Below, piece by piece: positions 1 to 7,623 of a stretch of DNA of 64,000 bases (positions are counted from its first letter, which is position 1; each line of letters begins with the position of its first letter). The notes under the pieces were generated by a model. The model did not search any database and was not told the DNA's origin. It was given only the letters and a program-made list of their open reading frames with translations. Origin of the DNA: Deferribacter thermophilus (lineage in GTDB: Bacteria; Chrysiogenota; Deferribacteres; Deferribacterales; Deferribacteraceae); assembly GCF_049472675.1 (NCBI RefSeq), contig NZ_JAPNXM010000004.1, positions 62,001 to 126,000 of the forward strand, in the 5' to 3' direction. The translations under genes were made by a program, and so were the position numbers.

Positions 1-1
1 G

Positions 2-310
2 AAAAATATTCGAAGAACAGATTTTGCATGTAGATACGGTGGCGATGAATTTATGATATGTTTAGTAGAGACCCCTTTAAATAATGGTAAAATTTTTGCT
101 GATAGGCTAAGAAAAAGTATTGCTATAAAGCCTGTGTTTACTGAAAAAGGGAAAGGTTTTAATGTCACAATAAGTCTTGGAGTTGTTGGTTTCCCTGATA
201 CCTCGGAAAAAAGTTATGAGTTATTAGACTTGGTAGATAAGGCTCTTTATGATGCAAAAAATAAAGGTAAAAATAAAGTTGTTGTATTGACTAAAAATTC
301 AGCAGAATGA
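2..310 (+). CDS. GGDEF-domain diguanylate cyclase, C-terminal fragment
   Basis: The reading frame is open from the left edge, so the gene begins outside the window. It carries the active-site signature RYGGDEF at codons 11-17, followed by the usual second half of a GGDEF domain: an SLGVVGFP strand and the terminal pattern LLDLVDKALYDAKNKGKNKV. An intact GGDEF motif is what diguanylate cyclases use to make c-di-GMP from GTP. The sensory and N-terminal part of the protein cannot be seen, so the input signal is unknown. The I-site (RxxD) would lie just before the GG(D/E)EF motif; RRTD occurs at codons 4-7, which fits. The stop codon overlaps the ATG of a very short downstream ORF. Confidence 0.9.
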   Translation, partial: KNIRRTDFACRYGGDEFMICLVETPLNNGKIFADRLRKSIAIKPVFTEKGKGFNVTISLGVVGFPDTSEKSYELLDLVDKALYDAKNKGKNKVVVLTKNSAE

Positions 311-444
311 AAAATTGTATTGTTGCGTTAAAATTATACATAGAGTCTGTTGATAATTTCCACAAGAATTGCACAAATGATGTATATAAAAAAATACTTG
401 ACAAGGGAACCCTAATATTTAAAGGAATTTTTTTAAAATATTGA
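307..444 (+). CDS. possible 45-codon ORF coupled to the GGDEF gene
   Basis: An ATG overlaps the GGDEF stop as ATGA and opens a 45-codon frame rich in Lys, Asn and Ile. I recognise no domain, and no separate Shine-Dalgarno is evident. The overlap arrangement is typical of translationally coupled genes, but in DNA this AT-rich such frames also arise by chance. The remaining DNA up to the AMMECR1 gene (445-540) shows nothing I can name. Treat as a weak candidate. Confidence 0.2.
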   Translation: MKNCIVALKLYIESVDNFHKNCTNDVYKKILDKGTLIFKGIFLKY

Positions 445-540
445 TAAGTATGAGGAAATGTATATATTTACTTATTGCTATGCTAACATTAGGTTTTTTT
501 GTGAATAGTTTTCAACAAATTTTCAACATTGGGGTGTAAA

Positions 541-1101
541 ATGGGTGAGTTAAGTTTTAACTCAAAAAAATATCTGTTAAATGTTGCAAGAAAAACTATT
601 GAGAAAAAATTTAATGGAAAGTTATATGAACCAGAAAATATTCCTGATGAATTAAATTTTAATTCTGGTTGTTTTGTTACTTTACATACTATAAGTGGTG
701 ATCTAAGAGGGTGTATAGGTAATTTTCGTAACGATATTAATATAGTTTATAATGTTCGGGATATGGCTATTCAGGCAGCATTTCATGATCCGAGATTTAC
801 CCCTTTGACTAAAGATGAGCTTGATAATATAATAATCGAAATTTCAATTTTAACACCAATGCAAAAAGTCCATGATATAGAAGAAATTGTAGTGGGACAA
901 GATGGGTTGTATGTAAAAAAAGGGTTTTTTAGTGGGGTATTGTTGCCACAGGTGGCAGTAGAACATAATTGGGATAAATATGAATTTTTATCATATACTT
1001 GTTTAAAGGCAGGTTTGCCACCCGATACATGGAAGAAAGGTGGTGTTGATATATATAAGTTTCAGGCAATAATATTTGATGAAAAAGAAATTAAAAGTTA
1101 G
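541..1101 (+). CDS. amrA: AMMECR1-domain protein (AmmeMemoRadiSam system protein A)
   Basis: A 186-residue protein with the conserved AMMECR1 core motif LRGCIG (residues 55-60), preceded by the FVTLH strand typical of the family. The following FHDPRF segment matches the usual DPRF motif. The family accompanies a MEMO-family protein and a radical SAM protein in many anaerobes; its biochemical role is not settled. I chose the ATG at 541 because GGGGTG lies 4 bases upstream; the TTG at 529 would place that purine run inside the coding sequence. No MEMO or radical SAM partner is visible here. It converges with the minus-strand gene that follows, overlapping it by 11 bases. Confidence 0.88.
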   Translation: MGELSFNSKKYLLNVARKTIEKKFNGKLYEPENIPDELNFNSGCFVTLHTISGDLRGCIGNFRNDINIVYNVRDMAIQAAFHDPRFTPLTKDELDNIIIEISILTPMQKVHDIEEIVVGQDGLYVKKGFFSGVLLPQVAVEHNWDKYEFLSYTCLKAGLPPDTWKKGGVDIYKFQAIIFDEKEIKS

Positions 1102-1504
1102 TAATAGGTCTTGAATTTGCAAAGATATTTAAAATATCCTTTTTATTTTTTTCAGTTAAAAAACCTGTGAAATAAGCAGTTGATGTATCAGGAAAAGACT
1201 TTATGATTGAACCTGCAAGTTGCCAATAATGAAGATTATTATCAATGATTTTATCAGGTTTTATAACTGGTTCAAGTGAATTTTCAATTATATTATCCAT
1301 ATCAACTATAATTTTTTTGATTTCTTTTTTTTGACTGCCAACTATTTTTAATGATGTTACAGTTATAATATCTGGTGTCTCAAATAAATGTCCAAAAGAC
1401 TGAGTGAGATAATCTGCATTTTCTAATGTTTCAATTATTAATGGATAGATTTCTTCGATGAACAGTTTTTTGTTTAAATAGTAAAATGTAATAAGATAAT
1501 TCAT
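1091..1504 (-). CDS. hypothetical protein, possible decayed IorB-like partner
   Basis: A 137-residue acidic protein with no motif I recognise. It directly follows the IorA-like gene, sharing the 4-base ATGA-type overlap expected of co-translated subunits. In normal indolepyruvate:ferredoxin oxidoreductases this position is occupied by IorB, a gamma-type subunit of about 190 residues. The fragment is shorter, and the typical N-terminal GxGGQG motif of IorB is absent (the protein begins MNYLITFYYLNK). Assignment as an IorB relic therefore rests on position and size, not on sequence. The gene is intact, with no internal stop, so it is probably expressed. Confidence 0.6.
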   Translation of the reverse strand: MNYLITFYYLNKKLFIEEIYPLIIETLENADYLTQSFGHLFETPDIITVTSLKIVGSQKKEIKKIIVDMDNIIENSLEPVIKPDKIIDNNLHYWQLAGSIIKSFPDTSTAYFTGFLTEKNKKDILNIFANSRPITNF

Positions 1505-2853
1505 CTAATTGCTCCATAAGGGCAAAATTCTTTGCAAAAATTGCAACCTATACATAATGCACTGTTGATAAAAACTTTGTTATCATGATAAAATAGAGCT
1601 GGACAGTATGTATTTTCTATACATTTTGCTTTTTCATTTAAAGAAAGACATTTGCATTTTTTCTCTTTAATTGTTGCACTTTTTTTATGTGGGATATTTT
1701 CGCATGAGTATGGAAATATAAAATTAGTAGCTGGTGCTTTAAACAGCTTTTTTAATAGAGGTAAATTGTTAATTTTATAAGTTTCGTTATCTGCTAAAAG
1801 GATTATTTTTTGATGTGGCTTAAGATTATTTATAAAATGATTGTTTATGTTTGAAATGTTTCCAATATAAAGTGTATTTAGCTGTGTTCTTTCATAAGTT
1901 AGTCCATAATACTCATTAAAATTTGCAAATTTAACATTGAAGAGATTTTGAATTATGCTGCAAGGGATATCGGAGAATACCATTTGATAATTTTTTACAA
2001 TACCTTTTAATGGGACAAAAGGACATCCTGGACACAGATAACTTTTAGTGTCAACTTCACTGTCTCTTTTTTCATAAATTTCAAATTTAAGATTTATATT
2101 AAATTGTAAACTTAATTTATTAAAGAAATATTTCTCTTCATTTGGGATTTTGAAAGTTGATTGAGCAATTTTTTCGATAAATTTATTTTTTATATTGGGT
2201 ACTATATATGGTATAAAACTTTTATTATTTTCATAAAATGAGAGCTCGTCTGTTAATTCAATATTTTTAAAAAAATTAGATAAAATGGCCTCAGATAATT
2301 GAAGATGTTCATATAAGGATTCGAAGTCGAATTTTTTTAAAGAATCACTACTTAGATAGGGTTTTATGATAGAATGTTCCCTCTCAATATTATTATTTTT
2401 TGATATATTGTTAAAAACATTTGGTGATAAAACAACATTTACGGGTAAGTTTGATTCCATAGAAGTTTTTTCAGCTATATTAAGTAAATCTATAAGATTA
2501 TCCAGGTTTTTTATAAAAATTGTAGGTATTTCTAAATGTTCAGGTAAAAGTCGAGTTATGAACAATAAAGGAGCTCTGAGTTTAAATAGTGTTTGTATCC
2601 TTGGGATTTTATGGAAAAAAGCAATGGTTTTAGTTCCTACGGATGACATCCCTAATAAGACTTCTACAACATCATTTTTATTTATGTTTATTGATGAAGT
2701 CTTAATGGGGAATAAAGCTTCTCTGTAAATAACATTAAATTTGCTGTTATTTAAAAACAGCTCAAAAATCTGATCTGTTGATAAAATATTATTTGTTTCC
2801 TCAAAATTTAGCATGAGGAAGATAATATATTTTTTATTAAAATTTTCAATCAA
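1501..2853 (-). CDS. divergent indolepyruvate:ferredoxin oxidoreductase alpha-like protein with C-terminal ferredoxin domain
   Basis: A 450-residue protein that I read as a shortened and diverged IorA (family usually about 600 residues). Landmarks in IorA order are a CPGCP motif near residue 275, SDIPC where IorA has SDIGC, IGN where the TPP-binding IGD motif normally sits, LADN where ILDN is expected, a cysteine-rich segment ending CPAL, and a final 4Fe-4S signature CIGCNFCKEFCP. The acidic residue of the GD...DN thiamine-diphosphate signature is replaced by Asn, and the central pyrophosphate-binding region is compressed. The Fe-S ligands remain, so this may be an electron-transfer or regulatory relative without 2-oxoacid oxidation. 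The start is uncertain: TTG at 2853, or ATG at 2814. Neither has a good ribosome-binding site. Confidence 0.75.
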   Translation of the reverse strand: MIENFNKKYIIFLMLNFEETNNILSTDQIFELFLNNSKFNVIYREALFPIKTSSININKNDVVEVLLGMSSVGTKTIAFFHKIPRIQTLFKLRAPLLFITRLLPEHLEIPTIFIKNLDNLIDLLNIAEKTSMESNLPVNVVLSPNVFNNISKNNNIEREHSIIKPYLSSDSLKKFDFESLYEHLQLSEAILSNFFKNIELTDELSFYENNKSFIPYIVPNIKNKFIEKIAQSTFKIPNEEKYFFNKLSLQFNINLKFEIYEKRDSEVDTKSYLCPGCPFVPLKGIVKNYQMVFSDIPCSIIQNLFNVKFANFNEYYGLTYERTQLNTLYIGNISNINNHFINNLKPHQKIILLADNETYKINNLPLLKKLFKAPATNFIFPYSCENIPHKKSATIKEKKCKCLSLNEKAKCIENTYCPALFYHDNKVFINSALCIGCNFCKEFCPYGAIR

Positions 2854-2860
2854 TTTTTAT

Positions 2861-2886
2861 AAAAAAGGGGTAGCCCCCTTTTTTAT
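2861..2886 (-). terminator. compact intrinsic terminator after the FmdE-like genes
   Basis: On the minus strand, an A-run leads into GGGG(G), a CTA loop and CCCC followed by TTTTTT. The A and T tracts can extend the stem. It lies just beyond the stop codon of the zinc-ribbon ORF and separates it from the IorA-like gene. The same loop recurs at two other terminators in this window. Confidence 0.75.
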
Positions 2887-2889
2887 ATT

Positions 2890-3093
2890 TTAATATGGGA
2901 AGCGGTCAGGACAAACTTTTTTGCCATCAACTATCTTAACATAATTTTCTGCAACTGCATCTCCACAGCTTTCGCATATTACAAGGTTAAAGCATGATTT
3001 CCCTTTTGGCACATTAAAGTCAAAAGGCCCTTCTATTTCAACAATATCTTCAAGTTTTAATGTGAAAGGTCTTTTAAAAACTGGTGCTGCCAC
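2890..3093 (-). CDS. zinc-ribbon C-terminal part of an FmdE-family protein, separated by an in-frame TAA
   Basis: A 67-residue frame with CESCG and a later Cys (KKVCPD), the kind of treble-clef zinc ribbon normally fused to the C-terminus of FmdE-family proteins. It lies in exactly the same frame as the upstream FmdE core. The only interruption is a TAA followed by the four codons GTC CCA ATA GAG. The first usable start is a GTG at 3093 with GAG just before it, which is a poor spacing. So the segment is a dead 3' half, a separately translated small protein, or a product of low readthrough. Its sequence looks well conserved, with no further lesions. Confidence 0.6.
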   Translation of the reverse strand: MAAPVFKRPFTLKLEDIVEIEGPFDFNVPKGKSCFNLVICESCGDAVAENYVKIVDGKKVCPDRFPY

Positions 3094-3105
3094 CTCTATT
3101 GGGAC

Positions 3106-3537
3106 TTATGTAGGTTTTACACCTTTTATTCTATAATCTGTTATGAAAGGTGCTTTGAATGCTTTCTGCAAAAGTTCTGGTCTGATTTTCACTTTTACAG
3201 CTTTTTCTTTTACCTTATCAACCAAAGTAAAAGTCCATTTCCCTTTTGCTTCTTTTTTCATGAGCCCTTTTCCAAAGGTGCAACCTGTAGCAAATTGAAC
3301 ACCATCAGCAAAGCAACCTGCAGCATGTTTGTCACCTACGTTGATAATAACAAACTTATCCATATTTCTTTCTCTACTTGTTCCAAGAGCTTTTAAAGCT
3401 GCAAGTCCTGCCACATAACCCATTGGCATACCGTCACAAATATGGCCATGCATGTTAAGTGCTGAATACAAAAATTCCCTTTCTTCGTTGGTAAGATTTT
3501 CGATTGAGTTTACAATTTCTCTGTGTTTGTCAAACAT
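3106..3537 (-). CDS. FmdE-family protein, core domain (truncated by in-frame TAA)
   Basis: This 143-residue protein has the FmdE-family signatures HGHICDGMPMG near residue 30 and ATGCTFGKG near residue 83, with a conserved Cys (AAGCFADG) between them. FmdE proteins were named from formylmethanofuran dehydrogenase operons but are widespread in non-methanogens, where they probably bind a metal; the function here is unknown. Typical family members of about 200 residues carry a C-terminal zinc ribbon. Here a TAA stops the frame after the core, and the ribbon continues in frame just beyond. The ATG start has GGAGG upstream (GAGGTCAAT then ATG). Read through the stop, the whole protein would be 215 residues, the normal length. 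Confidence 0.8.
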   Translation of the reverse strand: MFDKHREIVNSIENLTNEEREFLYSALNMHGHICDGMPMGYVAGLAALKALGTSRERNMDKFVIINVGDKHAAGCFADGVQFATGCTFGKGLMKKEAKGKWTFTLVDKVKEKAVKVKIRPELLQKAFKAPFITDYRIKGVKPT

Positions 3538-3550
3538 ATTGACCTCCTGT

Positions 3551-4288
3551 TTAAAATATTTTTATTAACAATTTAATTGCTAAAATTAGCAAAATGATGC
3601 CTAAGAATTTTTTTACTGTAGCTGGTTTCATTTTTAAATGCATAAGGTGTGTATCTAAATACCCTCCTAAATATGCTGCCAATCCGACAAAAGTTAGTAG
3701 TTTGATATTTATATGCCCCATTGCAAGATAAGCAAAAAAACCTGTGATTGATGAAAAAGGGACTACAAAAGCAGTTACTTTAGCAACTTTTTTAGGGTTG
3801 AAGCCAAGCATTATCATCAATGGAGAAATTAATCCGCCGCCACCAACACCCAAAAGTCCTGAGATAAAACCAGCTAATGAACCAGTAAATGTCAATTCAA
3901 TATAAGGGGGATCTTCTCTGTAATTACTCTCATATTTGGAAGCCCTAAAAAATAGCATCATAAAAGATGAAAAGATTAAAAAAGATATAAATATCAATAG
4001 GACAACTTTTTTAGGAATAATTGTAGAAAAATATGCACCAATAGGAGCTAAAATTATTGAGGCAACAATAATGGGTATTCCAATTTTTATATCCAGTCTT
4101 TTATTTTTTATATTTGAATATGTTGCTCCTATTAAAGATATGGTGTTAATAAAGAGCCCTGTTGGTTTGGCTTCACTTAAAGGGATTCCAAGCCAATACA
4201 TTATAGGGACTAAAACTATTGCTGAGCCAACTCCTCCAAGTGCAAAAAGAAAACTAAATATGAATGCTAATAGGGTAATGATTATCAT
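3551..4288 (-). CDS. TauE/SafE-family anion permease
   Basis: A 245-residue integral membrane protein with about eight hydrophobic segments. It has the internal repeat that marks TauE/SafE proteins: a Gly-rich GVGSA motif near residue 20 and GLLGVGGGGLISP near residue 145, followed by the helices around KVAKVTAFVVP. The family exports or imports sulfite, sulfoacetate, taurine-derived and other small organic anions across the inner membrane; the substrate here cannot be told. It lies 13 bases upstream of the FmdE core gene on the same strand, so the two are probably co-transcribed. The start is the ATG at 4288. Confidence 0.85.
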   Translation of the reverse strand: MIIITLLAFIFSFLFALGGVGSAIVLVPIMYWLGIPLSEAKPTGLFINTISLIGATYSNIKNKRLDIKIGIPIIVASIILAPIGAYFSTIIPKKVVLLIFISFLIFSSFMMLFFRASKYESNYREDPPYIELTFTGSLAGFISGLLGVGGGGLISPLMIMLGFNPKKVAKVTAFVVPFSSITGFFAYLAMGHINIKLLTFVGLAAYLGGYLDTHLMHLKMKPATVKKFLGIILLILAIKLLIKIF

Positions 4289-4365
4289 TTTTATAAATCT
4301 ATATTTTTATAAATATAAAAATATAGACATGAAATTAGAAAGTCAGTAATTATTTTTGAAGAAAG

Positions 4366-5175
4366 TTAATCTAAAATGAGCCCTTCTGTTGCTGCTATGG
4401 TATTTGAAAAAAGTTTTTTTGATCTGATAACCATTTTATCAAGGAAACAATCTGTATATTCAGGATTGTGATGGAATAAAATCAGATTTTTTACTTTTGC
4501 TTTTTTTGCAAATTTAGCACCATACTCATATGTGGAGTGTCCCCACCCATTTTTTGGTATTCCATCTCTTTCACCTATAAAATCTTCTGGAGTGTAAGTG
4601 GTATCAAAAATGAAATAATTTACATGCTTAGCAACTTCTACGATTAAATCATCTTTTGATGAACCATGCTCAAAATCGGTGGCATACAGAAAGGAGAATG
4701 ATTGATTTTTGCATAAAAACATCGAAGCACCGTTTGGATGGTTGCCTTCAAAAGGGGTGATTGAAAGGTTTGATATTTTAATTTCTTCACCATGAAATAT
4801 ATTTTCAATTTGTAAATTGCAATTAAGTTTTTCGTGTGAAACTGGGAAAAATGGCTCTTTAAATAGATGTTTTATAAACTCAGTGGAATCTATATCATCC
4901 TTTTTATCTATAAAAATTTTAATATTTGCTGATGGGTTATAAAAATAAGAAAAGAGTGGCAATCCCATAATATGATCCCAATGAAGATGGGTAAGAAAGA
5001 TGTATATATTTTTCAAATTCTTAACTTTGTTAAGTTTATATAGACCTGTGCCTGCATCAAAAATTATGGCAGTTTCATTTAAAGGTAAAAATAATGATGG
5101 TGTAGAACCACCGTATTTAATATAGGAGTAACCTGATACAGGGATAGTACCTCTAGCTCCAAGTATAGTTAACAT
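4366..5175 (-). CDS. metallo-beta-lactamase-fold metal-dependent hydrolase
   Basis: A 269-residue protein with the metallo-beta-lactamase zinc motif THLHWDHIMG near residue 82, a later metal-ligand GNHPNG, the YATDFEH strand supplying the bridging Asp, and a C-terminal LFHHNP His. This is the PhnP/RNase Z-like branch of hydrolases rather than an antibiotic-hydrolysing lactamase. Relatives occur next to response regulators and act on phosphodiesters, but no substrate can be read here. It overlaps the stop of the upstream RsbW-like ATPase gene by 7 bases, so the two are coupled and may share a signalling job. Confidence 0.85.
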   Translation of the reverse strand: MLTILGARGTIPVSGYSYIKYGGSTPSLFLPLNETAIIFDAGTGLYKLNKVKNLKNIYIFLTHLHWDHIMGLPLFSYFYNPSANIKIFIDKKDDIDSTEFIKHLFKEPFFPVSHEKLNCNLQIENIFHGEEIKISNLSITPFEGNHPNGASMFLCKNQSFSFLYATDFEHGSSKDDLIVEVAKHVNYFIFDTTYTPEDFIGERDGIPKNGWGHSTYEYGAKFAKKAKVKNLILFHHNPEYTDCFLDKMVIRSKKLFSNTIAATEGLILD

Positions 5176-6005
5176 TGATTAATCTTCTTTATTAAAGTAG
5201 CTTTATTACCTTTTTCGTTATAAATAATTTCATCAAAATACATTTTTGTAATGAGTATTCCTCTTCCGTGTAGCTTTAACAGATTTTCTTCTGGACTGGT
5301 ATTTGTATTAATTGTGGAGGTATCAAATCCATTGCCCATATCTTCTACAATTACTGTTACCTGGTTATTTGAAATTTCTAAAGTTAGGGTAACATATCTA
5401 TCTTTATACTTGTTATGGTTTAATCTTTCTTGAATCAATTGCTGATAGGTACCGTTTTCTGTAGCCTCGAATTTTTCTTCACCACTTATTTCAAGATTTC
5501 CATGCTCAATAGCGTTTGTAAGTATTTCGGAAATACCTATTCTTAATTTTTGAATTTCAGAAATTTTAAAAAAGTAGATAAAATCCTTTGTTAGAGAATA
5601 GACGATCTTATCCACATTTTCAATATCATTGTATACTTTGATGACTTTTTTAATATATTCAGGTATTGAAGCAGAATTAAATGATTCTATAACTCCACCA
5701 TGATAAATTATGTCTATAACTCCTCTTAAACAAAAATTATTAAAATTTTTAGATATATTATAACAAATCTGTGATTGGTTACATGAAGTAGTTGAACCTA
5801 CACTGACTAAAGGGATATCTTTAATATTGAACTTTGATAAATCATCTGGCGAATCAGTGATGATTGCTATCCAAGATAGATCAATTTCATCTAAAGATGT
5901 TAAGGATTGTAAATCGATAGCCTCAAAACCTTCTTCTTTGGAAAAAGTTAAAACTTTTTCGATTGCATCAGTAAGGTTTTTAAAATAATAACCTATTTTT
6001 TTCAT
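5169..6005 (-). CDS. RsbW-type GHKL ATPase with an unassigned N-terminal domain
   Basis: The 278-residue protein ends in a GHKL ATP-binding fold of the anti-sigma-factor/RsbW kind. The N box is EILTNAIEHGN (near residue 163), the G1 box VEDMGNGFD and the G2 box LHGRGILI. Such domains either phosphorylate an anti-anti-sigma protein or serve as C-terminal outputs of response regulators. Residues 1-130 have an alternating strand/helix look that could be a degenerate receiver, but I see no phosphoacceptor Asp pocket I would trust. No sigma factor or STAS antagonist lies nearby. The gene is coupled to the following metallo-hydrolase. Function is inferred from the domain only. Confidence 0.82.
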   Translation of the reverse strand: MKKIGYYFKNLTDAIEKVLTFSKEEGFEAIDLQSLTSLDEIDLSWIAIITDSPDDLSKFNIKDIPLVSVGSTTSCNQSQICYNISKNFNNFCLRGVIDIIYHGGVIESFNSASIPEYIKKVIKVYNDIENVDKIVYSLTKDFIYFFKISEIQKLRIGISEILTNAIEHGNLEISGEEKFEATENGTYQQLIQERLNHNKYKDRYVTLTLEISNNQVTVIVEDMGNGFDTSTINTNTSPEENLLKLHGRGILITKMYFDEIIYNEKGNKATLIKKINQC

Positions 6006-6166
6006 AAATTGATTATATCAGATATTCTTTTAATTGTAAATAATTCAACATACAATTTATATTATTTTTCTTGAAAAAGAGGTTTTAATTTAATAAGTTA
6101 TATAATGATGTTATTTTGTTTATGATTTTTCTTATTATTAATATTTATTAATCAAAGGAGGTCAAA

Positions 6167-7594
6167 GTGTTAGATAAAAAAATATTTAGGCAGTATGATA
6201 TTAGGGGGGTTGTTCCAGAAAATTTTAATAAGGAGATAATTAAGCAGATTGCAAATACTTTTGCCTATATGGTAAAAGATGAATTAAAAAAAGAACAACC
6301 AGTTATAACAGTGGGTAGAGATGTTCGTCTTTCCTCTGATGAACTGTTTGAAGGTGTAAAAGAAGGGCTTGTTGATGCAGGTGTAAAAGTTATCGAACTT
6401 GGTAGATGTCCAACACCAGTGACTTATTTTAGCGCGTTTCATCTAAATCCAGATGCTTTTATTATGATTACTGGTAGTCATAACCCACCTGAATATAATG
6501 GTATGAAGTTTGGTATAGGTAAGACTACTTTTCATTCTGAAAAGATTCAGTCAGTTTACGAACATATTGTTAAACATGGTTATAGAAAGAGTGATGAGAA
6601 GGGTGTTGTAGAAAAATATAATATTGTTGATGCTTATATTAAATGGTGTGAGGAGCATTTTGCTGATTTAAAAGAGAAAATAAAGAGTTTAAATAGATCA
6701 ATTAGATTGGTCATTGATGCAGGAAATGGAGTAGCATCAAGGGTTGCGCCAGAAATATTTAAAAGATTAGGAGTTGAAGTGGTTGAACTATATTGTGAAG
6801 AGGATGGTAGGTTCCCAAATCATCACCCCGATCCTACAGTTGAGGTAAATCTCCAAGATCTGATAAAGACTGTCAAGGAAAAAGGGGCAGATTTTGGGAT
6901 CGGTTATGATGGCGATGCAGATAGAATAGGTGTTATTGATGAGAAAGGGGATATAATATGGGGTGATATGTTATTAATAGTTTATACTAAAGAGTTAAAA
7001 AAATATTACGAAAAACCAAAGGTTATTGCTGATGTGAAAGCTTCTCAGGTATTTTTCGATTATGCTAAAAAAATAGGTGCAGAACCGATAATGTGGAAGA
7101 CTGGACACTCGTTGATTAAGAATAAATTAAAGGAGACAAATGCAGAGCTTGCAGGTGAAATGAGTGGGCATATATTTTTTAATGATAAATACTTTGGATA
7201 CGATGATGCTATTTACTCTTCAGTGAGGTTTTTAGAGGCTTATGTTAATAATCTGATTGAAAATAAAATCGAAAAGGTGAGTGATTTACTTGCCGATGTT
7301 CCAAAAGTTTATAATACACCTGAAATTAGGTTTGAATGTCCTGAAGATAAAAAGTTTCAAATTGTCAAAGAATTAACGAATATTTTTAAAGAATATAAAA
7401 TAAATGGTAAATATAATATAAAAGATATTATTGATATCGATGGTATAAGAGTTATTTTTGATGAAGGTTGGGGGTTGTTAAGAGCCAGCAATACTCAACC
7501 AGTTCTTGTAATGAGATTTGAAGCGACTACCAAGGAAAAAATGAAAGAGTATCAAAATATAATAGAAGGGGAGTTAAATAAACTTATTAAATAA
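6167..7594 (+). CDS. phosphomannomutase/phosphoglucomutase
   Basis: A 475-residue alpha-D-phosphohexomutase. Active-site elements appear in family order: the phosphoserine loop TGSHNPPEYNG near residue 104, the Mg-binding loop DGDADRIG near residue 247, the sugar-specificity loop GEMSGH near residue 329, and the phosphate-binding RASNTQP near the C-terminus. It interconverts hexose 1- and 6-phosphates, feeding nucleotide-sugar synthesis for LPS, exopolysaccharide or glycogen. The GEMSGH loop is typical of bifunctional PMM/PGM (AlgC-like) enzymes. The start is GTG, set by an excellent AAAGGAGG 6 bases upstream. The 161-base upstream gap holds TATAAT at 6101-6106 but no convincing -35. Confidence 0.92.
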   Translation: MLDKKIFRQYDIRGVVPENFNKEIIKQIANTFAYMVKDELKKEQPVITVGRDVRLSSDELFEGVKEGLVDAGVKVIELGRCPTPVTYFSAFHLNPDAFIMITGSHNPPEYNGMKFGIGKTTFHSEKIQSVYEHIVKHGYRKSDEKGVVEKYNIVDAYIKWCEEHFADLKEKIKSLNRSIRLVIDAGNGVASRVAPEIFKRLGVEVVELYCEEDGRFPNHHPDPTVEVNLQDLIKTVKEKGADFGIGYDGDADRIGVIDEKGDIIWGDMLLIVYTKELKKYYEKPKVIADVKASQVFFDYAKKIGAEPIMWKTGHSLIKNKLKETNAELAGEMSGHIFFNDKYFGYDDAIYSSVRFLEAYVNNLIENKIEKVSDLLADVPKVYNTPEIRFECPEDKKFQIVKELTNIFKEYKINGKYNIKDIIDIDGIRVIFDEGWGLLRASNTQPVLVMRFEATTKEKMKEYQNIIEGELNKLIK

Positions 7595-7596
7595 TA

Positions 7597-7612
7597 GAGG
7601 GGCTTCCCCCTC
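7597..7612 (+). terminator. short hairpin after the phosphohexomutase gene
   Basis: GAGGGG, a CTT loop and CCCCCTC begin 3 bases past the stop codon. The stem is strong for its size, but the following bases (TCATTAATATT) are only partly T-rich. It may be a weak terminator or attenuator ahead of recC, which starts only 12 bases later. Confidence 0.55.
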
Positions 7613-7623
7613 TCATTAATATT

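Noticed and set aside
398..420. TTGACA at 398-403 as a promoter before the AMMECR1 gene
   Set aside because: No -10 hexamer lies at 15-19 bases; the nearest TATTTA is only 12 bases away.
529..540. TTG start for the AMMECR1 gene at 529
   Set aside because: GGGGTG at 531-536 is an ideal RBS for the ATG at 541, and the four extra residues do not match the family.
3100..3110. Selenocysteine or pyrrolysine recoding of the stop within the FmdE gene
   Set aside because: The stop is TAA, which neither Sec (UGA) nor Pyl (UAG) uses.
6071..6106. TTGAAA with TATAAT before the phosphohexomutase gene as a promoter
   Set aside because: The spacer would be 24 bases, too long for a sigma-70-type promoter.
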